DNA of 51,868 nucleotides from Bacillota bacterium (lineage in GTDB: Bacteria; Bacillota; UBA4882; UBA10575). Below, one piece after another: positions 32,029 through 40,626 of the stretch (position 1 is its first letter; each line of letters opens with the position of its first letter). The notes under the pieces were generated by a model. The model did no database searches, was not told the DNA's origin, and was given only the letters and a program-made list of their open reading frames with translations. The stretch is taken from NCBI GenBank assembly GCA_029782135.1, contig JAKOVI010000125.1, forward strand, positions 1 through 51,868, in the 5' to 3' direction. The translations under genes were made by a program, and so were the position numbers.

Positions 32029-32538
32029 ATGCGTAACGACGTAGCGTACAATGAGTATTCCCGGGAGGTCCTCGATCAACTGGCCAACGGCGGTGCTTTT
32101 CTCACCGTCAAAGTTGGAGATAAGGTAAATACTATGGCGATCGGCTGGGGGAGCATTGGCTATATGTGGGGCAGACCGGTACTTACCGTTATGGTGCGTT
32201 ATTCCAGGTATACATATGATTTATTGGAACAGGCCGGTGAATTTACGGTCAGTGTACCGAAGACCAGCGAGTTGAAGAAAGAACTCTCCTTCTGCGGACG
32301 GCATTCCGGACGTGATGTCGATAAGTTTAAGGAATGTTCGTTAACCATGCTTGAAGGAAAAGCGGTTGCGACCCCGGTGATTAAAGAGTGCGCCCTGCAC
32401 TTTGAGTGTAAGACCATCTACCGGCAGGTCATGGAACCAGGGTTACTCGCTCCCGAGATTAAGGAGGATTGTTATAAAAACCATAATTACCACCGATTTT
32501 ACATTGGGGAAATCCTCGCTTCCTATCGCACAGCATAG
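32029..32538 (+). CDS. Flavin reductase-like (DIM6/NTAB) FMN-binding protein
   Basis: A 169-residue split-barrel flavoprotein of the flavin reductase-like family. It has NTMAIGWGSIGYMWGRPVLTVMVR near residues 35-58, where FMN phosphate is usually bound, then FTVSVP, and a C-terminal HRFYIGEIL strand. Members reduce flavins or bind FMN as redox proteins in anaerobes; the specific reaction is unknown. GGAGGT lies 5 bases before ATG 32029. It has its own terminator and no related neighbours. Confidence 0.88.
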   Translation: MRNDVAYNEYSREVLDQLANGGAFLTVKVGDKVNTMAIGWGSIGYMWGRPVLTVMVRYSRYTYDLLEQAGEFTVSVPKTSELKKELSFCGRHSGRDVDKFKECSLTMLEGKAVATPVIKECALHFECKTIYRQVMEPGLLAPEIKEDCYKNHNYHRFYIGEILASYRTA

Positions 32539-32567
32539 GTTCCCCCCCTTTCACCTGTACTAACAAG

Positions 32568-32602
32568 AACAACCACCCGCTTAATGGGTGGTTGTTTTTT
32601 TA
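32568..32602 (+). terminator. Terminator after the flavin reductase-like gene
   Basis: An 11-bp perfect stem AACAACCACCC/GGGTGGTTGTT with a 7-base loop and a T run. Confidence 0.9.
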
Positions 32603-32663
32603 GCTTCTGTTCCGGTATTGGATAAAACATTATGTAATACCTTGAGAAAAAAAGGGGAAAACT

Positions 32664-34271
32664 TTAATCTTTTTGCATTTCGTCCTTTAATTCGGCAACC
32701 GGTTTTGGACGCCAAACACCATCCACCTTTTTCAGCCCGTATACAGTCGAGAGCTTTTGTTGGAGGCCTTTGTGAAGTTTGGTGGCAGTGTATTTTAAAT
32801 CTTTCTCCGGATCCATCTCCTCCGGAAATCTTGGATCATCCAGTTTTAGGCCACTGGCCATCAAGGTTTCCATGATCAATTTGGCCGCCAGGAAACGATC
32901 ATATTTATCGATCCCGAAGATATAAAAATCATTGAGCATCCCAATGATCTCCCAGGTCACCTGCTCGGCCTGCGAGTACCGGCCGGCGTCTTTATCCTGA
33001 TCCGAGAAACGGACCGGAAGATTGTCGATGATCCGGTCCAGATTGGTCACCAGGTATTCAAGGTTAAAGAGTCCGGTTGCACAGTTAAAGAGGATCCGCT
33101 CCCCTTTTTCCTCGACCTTGGCCACTTCGTCGGGGGAAATGGCAACTCCAAGATCGGCACAGTTTAATCTGTTGTGTTGATCAACAACCAAGATTCCCCC
33201 TTTGGTATCGACCACTGTCCGGAAGGCAAACTCAAAGCCGGCTTCTTTGCCCTGGAGAGCAAGTAGCGCAATGGTAACCGGATTAACCGTATAACCTAGA
33301 TTATCGACATTCCCTAAATAGACCAGGCGAATCCCCTGCGCTAACAGTTCTTCGTAACAGGCGCGGAGAATGGCAAAATTCTGACCATGCCCGCCCGGCA
33401 TCGGCAGCGGATTGTTTTCTTCTCCGTACGCTTGGGTAAAAACAGCTTTTGGCCGGCCGTAACTGCTGTGTGTATAGGCAGCCAGCATCGGTTGGACACC
33501 GGTTAAAGGATTGGTTACTTCGACGCCGGTTTCAATGATTAAATCATGTAAATAAGGGCTTTGGCGGAGAAGCCGGTAAGCTTCTTCCAATTCCTGATGC
33601 GTATAGATACTGGTCATTTGGAAGAGCGGCAGAAGCTTTGCCGGTTTGGTGCCGGTTAACTGCTGGTACCGAAGGCTCTCAATCAACAGCGAGCGCATCT
33701 TTAATTCCAGAAAACTGGCCCCCGGAGTCCCGTCCTCATTCAGATATGCCGGGACCAAACCTTTGGCGCGGTTTCGCCAGGTTTGCGCCAGCGCGGAAAA
33801 CTCCGCTTCGTACAGCGCAAAGAGATGAGGGCTGAACGCCTTGTTCCGTTTCAGATCAAAAAAGCTGCTGGCCGAACCGCCGTTTAATATACCGTAGCCG
33901 ACAAACGGATAAAGTAAGATCCCTAAATGCCGTAAGGCTGGCTCGTCAAAAACCCCTATTTTGCCTTCGACCCGACAGAATTCGCGTAAGTCATAGCAAA
34001 AACCCCACTGCTGAAGACGGGTTTGGGCCTGGGCCAATTCTACTTTACACAGCACCGGAGATGTTAAATCAAGAATTCTTTCTCCGTCGATCCTTGGAAT
34101 TCCGGTTGCTTTGACCGGCTGGAAGCGATCATATTCTCCGGCGTTAAATCGGTCTAAGATCTGGCGGGTTAACTTGAGGTCAATCCCCTTTTTTCTCATC
34201 ACCGCCGCTAAAGGTGGGGAGAATCCATATAATTGATCGTGCTCCACTTTCCTTGTTTGCCTCCTTTTCAT
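32664..34271 (-). CDS. UDPGP-family UTP-sugar-1-phosphate uridylyltransferase
   Basis: A 535-residue member of the eukaryotic-type UDP-glucose/UDP-N-acetylglucosamine pyrophosphorylase family, not the short bacterial GalU type. The nucleotide-binding loop position reads ILNGGSASSFF (128-138), PMPGGHGQNF (290-299) binds uridine, and NVDNLG (321-326) supplies the metal-binding Asp. The sugar specificity cannot be assigned from motifs. The classic LxGGxGTRxG loop is altered to LNGGSASSFF, which is unusual. The start is uncertain: AAAGGAGG lies inside the first codons from ATG 34271, so a GTG at 34247 is an alternative. Confidence 0.82.
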   Translation of the reverse strand: MKRRQTRKVEHDQLYGFSPPLAAVMRKKGIDLKLTRQILDRFNAGEYDRFQPVKATGIPRIDGERILDLTSPVLCKVELAQAQTRLQQWGFCYDLREFCRVEGKIGVFDEPALRHLGILLYPFVGYGILNGGSASSFFDLKRNKAFSPHLFALYEAEFSALAQTWRNRAKGLVPAYLNEDGTPGASFLELKMRSLLIESLRYQQLTGTKPAKLLPLFQMTSIYTHQELEEAYRLLRQSPYLHDLIIETGVEVTNPLTGVQPMLAAYTHSSYGRPKAVFTQAYGEENNPLPMPGGHGQNFAILRACYEELLAQGIRLVYLGNVDNLGYTVNPVTIALLALQGKEAGFEFAFRTVVDTKGGILVVDQHNRLNCADLGVAISPDEVAKVEEKGERILFNCATGLFNLEYLVTNLDRIIDNLPVRFSDQDKDAGRYSQAEQVTWEIIGMLNDFYIFGIDKYDRFLAAKLIMETLMASGLKLDDPRFPEEMDPEKDLKYTATKLHKGLQQKLSTVYGLKKVDGVWRPKPVAELKDEMQKD

Positions 34272-34385
34272 TCACGGTCAAAATAGTTTGAGGCTATAAC
34301 CTTTAGTTTTATGAATTATTCTTTTTAAGTTATGTCGATTCCTGCAAAAATGTTGTTAATCTTCCCCCTAAAGACCGCCGGACTC

Positions 34386-34414
34386 TTGTTCGTAAAGTCA
34401 ATTGGTAGTATAAT
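34386..34414 (+). promoter_or_regulatory. serC promoter
   Basis: TTGTTC (34386-34391), 17-base spacer, TATAAT (34409-34414), upstream of both possible serC starts. Confidence 0.65.
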
Positions 34415-34456
34415 GACACTAATAAATATTCAGGAAAAGTGAGGTATTTATGGGTC

Positions 34457-35545
34457 ATGGCAGAACGTGTCTTCAACTTTTATCCTGGTCCGGCCACTCT
34501 TCCTTTACCCGTCCTTGAAACAGCGCGTGAAGAGTTGTTGGATTTTCAGTCCACCGGGATGTCGGTCATGGAGATTAGCCATCGTTCCAAACAATACGAA
34601 AACCTGCAGAATGAAACGGAAGCCAGACTAAAACGGCTGTTGAACATGGGTGACAACTACAAGGTCATCTTTTTAGGGGGCGGCGCCAGTACCCAGTTTG
34701 CCATGGTGCCGATGAACTTTTTATCCCCCGAAAAGACCGCAGATTACTTGGTTACCGGTAGCTTTGCCAAGAAAGCGTATCAGGAGGCCAAGTTTTACGG
34801 CCATGTGCACCCGGCGGTTGATACCTCCGGCGAGAATTACCGCCGGCTTCCGCGGCAAGAAGAGATTAATTTTTCCGACAACCCGGTATATGTTCACCTG
34901 ACCAGTAATAATACAATCTTTGGTACACAGTGGCAGACCTTCCCGGATTGCGGCAATACTCCGATCATTGCCGATATGTCCAGCGATCTTCTCTCCCGCT
35001 GTTTTGATCCGGAACCATTCGGGTTGATTTATGCCGGTGCCCAGAAAAACCTTGGCCCGGCCGGGGTGACAATCGTGATCATCCGTGAAGATTTGCTGGC
35101 CAAAGCGAATCCGGATCTTCCCGTGATCTATCGCTATGAAACCTTTGTGAAGAACAATTCACTGTATAATACCCCACCCGCCTTCGCGATTTATATGGTC
35201 TCCTTGGTCCTCAAATGGTTGGAAGATTTAGGCGGAGTCAAGGCGATCGAGAAGATCAATAGAGAAAAAGCCGCTGTCATTTATGAAGTAATTGACCAAA
35301 GTAACGGTTTTTACCGCGGTCACGCCGAAAAAGACTGCCGTTCGATCATGAATGTCACCTTCCGCCTGCCCAGTGAAGATTTGGAGGATAAATTTGTCCG
35401 GGAAGCGACGGCCGCCGGCCTGGTTGGTCTCAAAGGTCACCGCTCCGTGGGTGGGCTTCGGGCTTCCATTTATAACGCGATGAGTTATGAGGGCTGTAAA
35501 ACTTTGGCCGAGTTTATGAAAGATTTCCTGGCCAAGAACGGTTAA
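34457..35545 (+). CDS. serC: Phosphoserine aminotransferase
   Basis: A 362-residue class V PLP aminotransferase converting 3-phosphohydroxypyruvate to phosphoserine. It begins RVFNFYPGPATLPLPVLE, has GGGASTQFAMVPMNFL, DMSSDLLSR, the PLP-binding Lys in YAGAQKNLGPAG, and GLKGHRSVGGLRASIYNA at the C-terminus, all SerC signatures. ATG 34457 yields the family N-terminus; GTG 34439 with AGGAAAA upstream would add six residues. No serA is adjacent, which is unusual for clostridia. Closed by a strong terminator. Confidence 0.95.
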   Translation: MAERVFNFYPGPATLPLPVLETAREELLDFQSTGMSVMEISHRSKQYENLQNETEARLKRLLNMGDNYKVIFLGGGASTQFAMVPMNFLSPEKTADYLVTGSFAKKAYQEAKFYGHVHPAVDTSGENYRRLPRQEEINFSDNPVYVHLTSNNTIFGTQWQTFPDCGNTPIIADMSSDLLSRCFDPEPFGLIYAGAQKNLGPAGVTIVIIREDLLAKANPDLPVIYRYETFVKNNSLYNTPPAFAIYMVSLVLKWLEDLGGVKAIEKINREKAAVIYEVIDQSNGFYRGHAEKDCRSIMNVTFRLPSEDLEDKFVREATAAGLVGLKGHRSVGGLRASIYNAMSYEGCKTLAEFMKDFLAKNG

Positions 35546-35577
35546 TGGCAGTTTGTTTCAAGCTTACTTTAGAAGAA

Positions 35578-35615
35578 AAACCCGGTTCCTTCGCAAAAGG
35601 AACCGGGTTTTGTTT
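35578..35615 (+). terminator. Terminator after serC
   Basis: A 14-bp perfect stem (AAACCCGGTTCCTT and complement) with a 5-base loop, then TTTTGTTT. Confidence 0.9.
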
Positions 35616-35716
35616 AACTTCACTAGTAGCAAAGAAACTACAACAGATCCGGCTGGGAAATTATATTGCTTACCGGATGGGCACCCATCTTTCCCCCCAC
35701 TTCATATTCTCCGCTC

Positions 35717-35803
35717 ATGGTTAATTCTCCGGAAGCACTGATTTGCATTGCTCGTTACTACCGGTGGCGGAAGGAATACGAAAAAGAAGGAGAAATAACA
35801 TAA
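35717..35803 (+). CDS. Possible 28-residue ORF between serC and the RtcB-like gene
   Basis: ATG 35717 to TAA 35803 encodes 28 residues with a charged C-terminal helix (YYRWRKEYEKEGEIT). There is no clear ribosome binding site. It could be a microprotein or chance; it is the only coding-like stretch in this 330-base gap, which otherwise holds only the serC terminator. Confidence 0.2.
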   Translation: MVNSPEALICIARYYRWRKEYEKEGEIT

Positions 35804-35875
35804 ATATTGAGATAAACAAAAGGTTTTCTTGTAGAGAAAAATCTATTTAAAAAGAATGCGAACAGGAGAAAACCG

Positions 35876-36994
35876 ATGCTGACGATTGAAGGACGTTACA
35901 ATAAAGCCCATATCATGATTGATGAGATTGATGAACTGACCCGTGAACAGATCCGAAAGCTGGTGGATCACCCCGCTTTTGGCGACAGCTATATTGCGAT
36001 TATGCCGGATTGTCATGCCGGCAAAGGAGCTGTCATCGGGTTCACCATGCGGATGAACAACTACATCATCCCGAACATCGTCGGTGTTGATATTGGTTGC
36101 GGGGTGCTGGCCGCCCGTTTTCCGGTTGACGGGCTGGATCTTCATGCCTTTGACCGGTTCATTAAGGAAAAAATTCCGGCCGGCTTCTCCATCCACCAGA
36201 AGGCCAAGATCAAAGAGGACCCCTCCCTTCGCCACTGGACAAAAGTGATCGGCATGGATTACGGGAAAGCGCTCCGGAGTATCGGTACACTCGGCGGCGG
36301 GAATCACTTTATTGAAGTCGGAAAAGATTCAAAGGACAGAACATGGGTAATAATCCATTCCGGAAGTCGCAATTTTGGTTTGCGGATTGCCAATCATTTT
36401 CAGAAAAAAGCCCGGCAAAACCTGTCACCAAGCTTCACCGGCAAAGAGTACAAAGAGCTTGAATATCTTTCGATCAACAGCCGGGATGGGCAAGATTATC
36501 TTGACGCCGCCCGTTATGCTCAAGTGTATGCTGCTTTGAATCGCCAAACCATGCTCAAAGAAATCGCCCGTTTCTTTGGCCGGGACCCGGTCGAAGTGAT
36601 TGAATCGGTGCATAACTTTATCGGTGACGATCGGATCATCCGTAAAGGGGCCACCCCTGCCCGTAAGGGCGAGCACGTCATCATCCCCTTCAATATGCGC
36701 GACGGTTTGGCGCTCTGTACCGGGAAAGGGTCGCCAAAGTACAATTACTCCGCCCCCCACGGCGCCGGACGCATCCTCTCCCGGGCGAAAGCAAAACAAC
36801 TGCTTTCCCTGGACCAATTTACCGAAGGAATGAAAAAAGCCGGTGTCTTTACGACGACCGCTATCAAAGATACCCTTGACGAGGCTCCAGAGGCGTATAA
36901 GGACAAAGAACTGATCATCCGGAATATCGCGGAAACCGTCGAGATTAATGATTTCGTCCGGCCAATCTATAATTTCAAAGCCGTCGGCGATTAA
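35876..36994 (+). CDS. RtcB-family RNA ligase (short RtcB2-type paralogue)
   Basis: A 372-residue RtcB-family protein; RtcB joins RNA 2',3'-cyclic phosphate or 3'-phosphate ends to 5'-OH ends with GTP and manganese. The metal ligands are present: Asp45 and His47 (MPDCHAGKG), Cys75 (GVDIGCG), His144 (GGGNHFIEV) and His161 (IHSGSRNFG). The guanylylated His appears to be His295 in APHGAGR. It is about 100 residues shorter than E. coli RtcB and lacks its inserts, like the RtcB2 subgroup. AGGAGA precedes the ATG. No archease or rtcA is adjacent, so a tRNA-repair or ribosome-rescue role is only a guess. Confidence 0.9.
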   Translation: MLTIEGRYNKAHIMIDEIDELTREQIRKLVDHPAFGDSYIAIMPDCHAGKGAVIGFTMRMNNYIIPNIVGVDIGCGVLAARFPVDGLDLHAFDRFIKEKIPAGFSIHQKAKIKEDPSLRHWTKVIGMDYGKALRSIGTLGGGNHFIEVGKDSKDRTWVIIHSGSRNFGLRIANHFQKKARQNLSPSFTGKEYKELEYLSINSRDGQDYLDAARYAQVYAALNRQTMLKEIARFFGRDPVEVIESVHNFIGDDRIIRKGATPARKGEHVIIPFNMRDGLALCTGKGSPKYNYSAPHGAGRILSRAKAKQLLSLDQFTEGMKKAGVFTTTAIKDTLDEAPEAYKDKELIIRNIAETVEINDFVRPIYNFKAVGD

Positions 36995-36998
36995 ATAA

Positions 36999-37024
36999 AA
37001 AACCCTTGATTGCTCAAGGGTTTT
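36999..37024. terminator. Bidirectional terminator between the RtcB-like gene and tRNA-Ala
   Basis: An 11-bp perfect stem AAAACCCTTGA/TCAAGGGTTTT with a 4-base loop; symmetrical A/T tails serve both convergent units. Confidence 0.88.
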
Positions 37025-37036
37025 AACTTACATATT

Positions 37037-37112
<76 letters not shown>

Positions 37113-37132
37113 ATCACTGCGTGACATATATT

Positions 37133-37161
37133 AGAATAACCCGAAACCGGTAATTTGTCAA
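37133..37161 (-). promoter_or_regulatory. tRNA-Ala promoter
   Basis: Minus strand TTGACA (37156-37161), 17-base spacer, TATTCT (37133-37138). Confidence 0.82.
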
Positions 37162-37170
37162 GGGTAATTT

Positions 37171-37746
37171 TTAGAGATTCCCTTTCAGACCGATCTCCTC
37201 CGCCACCGTGCGCATTCCGTTGATCGTCTCCTGGATTAACTGATCCAATTCCATGCCGAGGATTTCCGCCCCTTTGGTGATAACTTCACGGTTAACCCCC
37301 GCGGCAAAAGCTTTATCTTTCCACTTTTTCTTGACGGATTTGACTTCCAAATCCAAGATGCTTTTACTGGGCCGGACCAAGGCCGCCGCTGCAATCAAAC
37401 CGGTTAACTCATCGATTGTATAGAGTACTTTTTCCATGCGGTGCACCGGTTCAACATCGGAACAGATCCCCCAGCCATGGCTTTGGACGGCATGAATATA
37501 CTCCGCAGGCCATCCTTCCGCTTCCAGGATCATTTTTACCTTTTTACAATGCTGTTCCGGGTAGCGTTCATAGTCCAAATCATGAATTAACCCGATGATC
37601 CCCCATTTTTCCACATCTTCGTTGAAGAGGGCGGCAAAATGTCTCATCACCGCTTCCACGGCTAAAGCGTGCTTAAATAAACTCTCCTCCTGGTTATACT
37701 CTTTAAATAAGCGTAAAGCTTCTTCCCTGGTGATTTCCTTACTCAT
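37171..37746 (-). CDS. HD-domain phosphohydrolase
   Basis: A 191-residue HD-superfamily protein. The metal-binding residues are visible: His in LFKHALAVEA (about residue 26), the HD pair in LIHDLDYERYP, and Asp in YTIDELTGLI. Members hydrolyse phosphoester bonds in nucleotides or second messengers; the substrate here is unknown. The stand-alone domain has no sensor attached. Its ATG overlaps the stop of the upstream 891-residue exported protein gene (ATGA), so the two are translationally coupled, an unexpected pairing of a cytosolic hydrolase and an envelope protein. Confidence 0.85.
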   Translation of the reverse strand: MSKEITREEALRLFKEYNQEESLFKHALAVEAVMRHFAALFNEDVEKWGIIGLIHDLDYERYPEQHCKKVKMILEAEGWPAEYIHAVQSHGWGICSDVEPVHRMEKVLYTIDELTGLIAAAALVRPSKSILDLEVKSVKKKWKDKAFAAGVNREVITKGAEILGMELDQLIQETINGMRTVAEEIGLKGNL

Positions 37747-40418
37747 CGCACAGCTCCTTTCATAATATTCTGAGGTACTTTAAGAGTAAAGAAAATAAAC
37801 CTCTCGCCTTCCCGGTTAAAGCTAAAACCGATCCCCGGATTTAAGTTCAACGCGACCCCGGCAAATAAAAACTTCAGCTCTTGATAGAATTCCACTCCCC
37901 AGGAGAGTTGATATTCCCCTTGATCGGAAACCGCGCCATCCACAAAAAGGGAAGAGCACAGATCTTCAAAGTACAATTTCAGAGGCCAACTACCGGTCCG
38001 CAGTTGGTAAAGGGGGCGTGAATACTCAAGTGTAAATACTCCGCCGGTGGTTGCCCTTAAAGGCCAACGATAACCACGGAGTAAAGGAAAGACAGTACGC
38101 AAAGGACTATCCGGATCGTAACACCCTTCTAATTGTAAACGAAGATTCCCGTTTAAGATGAGCTGGTTTACATTTAAACCTCCGTAGTAACCAATTCGCT
38201 TGGCTCCCGGTTCATCATAACTTAGATCCTCGACCGGCGTTTGAAAATAGAGGTCCAAGGTCGTGGTTGGGTATTTGAAACCAAGAAAAACATAAGGAAT
38301 AAGCTCGGTTCCCCACTCCCTGCCGTAACGGAGCATGGAGCCGATATTAATCTTGGAAAGCCCGGGAGATAAGCGGTATAAAAGTGGGTACGACAGATTA
38401 AACCAAAGCGGACGAAGCTCGGAAGAACTATAACCGAGACTCGTCATCAGCGGGGGTAAAACGGTTAAGTCTAAACTAAAATCAACCCACCATTCATTAT
38501 CCTGAAAATCGTGCGTTAGAATTAACGAATATGAAGGAAAATGACTGATCGCATCACTACCGGAAGTGTAGAAACCGATGCCCGGATATATATAAAACGG
38601 AATGAAAATCTTAGGCGTTAACGTTGCCAGGTTATCCCGGTAACTCCCCTCTTTGATATCAAGCCCTTCTACCTTATACGCCATTCCGGCCAGCGGGGTT
38701 GCGGGTGAATAATCAGGGGGAACGAATTCTTCAAAAGTCGCCTTTTTTCGATAGATATCAAAACCGTGGGAGTTTAAACCTATAAAGTAAAGTTCATCAC
38801 GGTCAGGGTCATAGGCGGGTTGAGCAGCATAGCCACCCGTGGTCATTTTGGAGATCTGTTCCGTCCGGAAATCATAACAATAGACCGCATATTCTTGTCC
38901 ATAGTTGGCCTGGAAAAACAGGTGCTCCCCCGCCAGGGTGATTCCGTATTCTGCATGAGCCGATGTCACGAGCGGTTTCAGTTCTCCGGTTGCCAAAGTA
39001 AAAAGATAAAGATCATTACCGGTCCGCTTTTCCCGAGCGGAAAGAATAATCCGCTCATCACCGGCAGCAATTTCATCAATCAGATATGGGACTTCATACA
39101 AAAATTTACTGCCTTCCTCCCCTTGATAAAGATATAATTGGGAACCGAAACGGTTGCGCGTGGCGCAGGCGTATAATATCCTGCCATCCGGCAACAGATC
39201 ATAAGCCCGGATTTCACCAGCCAACACCAAACGGTCCTTTCCGGTCCGTAAATCCTTCTCCCGGATTTGGCTGATCATCCCGTAACTAAAATCGATAACG
39301 TTGTCGTAACCTGGTTTAATCTCTTCGACACCGTAATATAGTTTGTCATTATTCCATATTTTGATGGGTAAATTGAGAGAAGCGGTTGAGGAGAGGACCA
39401 CTTTTTCCACGCCGGTATCCAGGTTCCGGGCGATAATTTCCCGCCTGTAAAAACTACTCCCCGTTCCGGTCTTCACCGGGATGAGGCGCTGGTAAAAAAG
39501 CATCCGCTCCCCCTCTTCACCAGCCGCCAGCGTCGGATGGGCGGTATACCAACCTTTGGTGGTAACCGGAACACCGTCGATCGCAAAATCTTTAAAACGT
39601 TTTGTTTCGTATGCTTTCCAATCCTCCCATAACTGTGGAAAAGATTTACCAAAGACTGTTTTCGCGTGGGCATCAAAGGAAGCAAGGATAGAGGAACCGC
39701 GCCGGTTAAAGAACTCTGTCAGTTTCTCTTCTCCATATGTCTGCGCCAGGTACTCAAGGAAGAGACCGCCGTATGTGTAAATCCCATCTAATTGGAATTC
39801 ATGTGGGCTAAAGGTGGCATCCAGAATTTTAGGAAAGCGTCCGTCAGCGACCCGGGCTCCGATATAGGCGTCATAAAGCCCATCATTAAGCCTCCCCTGA
39901 AAACTGGAGAGTTGTGATTCGGTGTAGACCGCGATTCCTTCGATGATCCAGTCGGGAACCCAGAGATTGGGAGAGAGGATATCCCCGACAACACTGCACA
40001 AGACCTTCGCTCCCCCACCTACATTGGTCATCTGCAAAATATGTGTATATTCATGAATCGCAACCAGAGTATACCAGTCTTCCACCGTCCCGATGGAACC
40101 GGCACGGGGTGGATACCAGTAAAGATGGATTTGGTTATAAACCGGGTTTGCCATTCCGTTGGCTGTAACACCGTGATCGTTTAGGACAACTGGCAGGTGT
40201 TGCCGGCGGTTACCGGTCAGTTGCTCGATTCTTGGCCGGTAATACTCTAGGGTTTGAAGGACTTCCCATGCTTCGTCGGCCAATTCTGCCGGGTAAAAAA
40301 GCGTAAAGTGTTCGGTCTTCAGCGTCCGCCACTTTGTTGCGCCTTCACAAACCGTGGGAAGTAACAGCAAACATATGAGAAAACTCACCAGGAGACTGCC
40401 CTTTTTCATTCGCCTCAA
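37743..40418 (-). CDS. Exported gluzincin-like peptidase with beta-propeller and predicted beta-barrel
   Basis: An 891-residue exported protein. A signal peptide covers residues 1-26. The next 240 residues form a zinc-metallopeptidase domain with HEYTH (His122, Glu123, His126) and a downstream WIIEGIAVY that supplies the third ligand Glu160, the M1-like gluzincin pattern. Residues 270-580 look like a TolB/WD40-type propeller with repeated short strands. The last 290 residues are strand-rich (YGGLNVNQLILNGNLRLQLEG and similar) and may be an outer-membrane barrel. Related fusions occur in Gram-negative and diderm lineages. The substrate is unknown. AGGTTGAGGC lies before the ATG. It is coupled to the HD gene. 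Confidence 0.82.
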   Translation of the reverse strand: MRRMKKGSLLVSFLICLLLLPTVCEGATKWRTLKTEHFTLFYPAELADEAWEVLQTLEYYRPRIEQLTGNRRQHLPVVLNDHGVTANGMANPVYNQIHLYWYPPRAGSIGTVEDWYTLVAIHEYTHILQMTNVGGGAKVLCSVVGDILSPNLWVPDWIIEGIAVYTESQLSSFQGRLNDGLYDAYIGARVADGRFPKILDATFSPHEFQLDGIYTYGGLFLEYLAQTYGEEKLTEFFNRRGSSILASFDAHAKTVFGKSFPQLWEDWKAYETKRFKDFAIDGVPVTTKGWYTAHPTLAAGEEGERMLFYQRLIPVKTGTGSSFYRREIIARNLDTGVEKVVLSSTASLNLPIKIWNNDKLYYGVEEIKPGYDNVIDFSYGMISQIREKDLRTGKDRLVLAGEIRAYDLLPDGRILYACATRNRFGSQLYLYQGEEGSKFLYEVPYLIDEIAAGDERIILSAREKRTGNDLYLFTLATGELKPLVTSAHAEYGITLAGEHLFFQANYGQEYAVYCYDFRTEQISKMTTGGYAAQPAYDPDRDELYFIGLNSHGFDIYRKKATFEEFVPPDYSPATPLAGMAYKVEGLDIKEGSYRDNLATLTPKIFIPFYIYPGIGFYTSGSDAISHFPSYSLILTHDFQDNEWWVDFSLDLTVLPPLMTSLGYSSSELRPLWFNLSYPLLYRLSPGLSKINIGSMLRYGREWGTELIPYVFLGFKYPTTTLDLYFQTPVEDLSYDEPGAKRIGYYGGLNVNQLILNGNLRLQLEGCYDPDSPLRTVFPLLRGYRWPLRATTGGVFTLEYSRPLYQLRTGSWPLKLYFEDLCSSLFVDGAVSDQGEYQLSWGVEFYQELKFLFAGVALNLNPGIGFSFNREGERFIFFTLKVPQNIMKGAVR

Positions 40419-40545
40419 CCTCTATTCTTCTTTCCGGTAATTGTTGTTACAGCCTAGATCGCGTAGTAAGTTTTAAGGGATATATTTCGAATGTTCAGTG
40501 ATCTTATTCAATTTGCTTTCGGAAAGTCCTCCCCGCGTATACCTG

Positions 40546-40587
40546 AAAAAAGCACAATCTCCCACTCAATGAGAGAGATTGTGCTTT
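40546..40587 (-). terminator. Terminator after trpB2
   Basis: A 13-bp perfect stem (AAAGCACAATCTC/GAGATTGTGCTTT) with a 13-base loop and a T run on the minus strand. Confidence 0.88.
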
Positions 40588-40626
40588 CTACATTTTAAAT
40601 TGGCAGTTGTTAGACGGCCGAAATGC

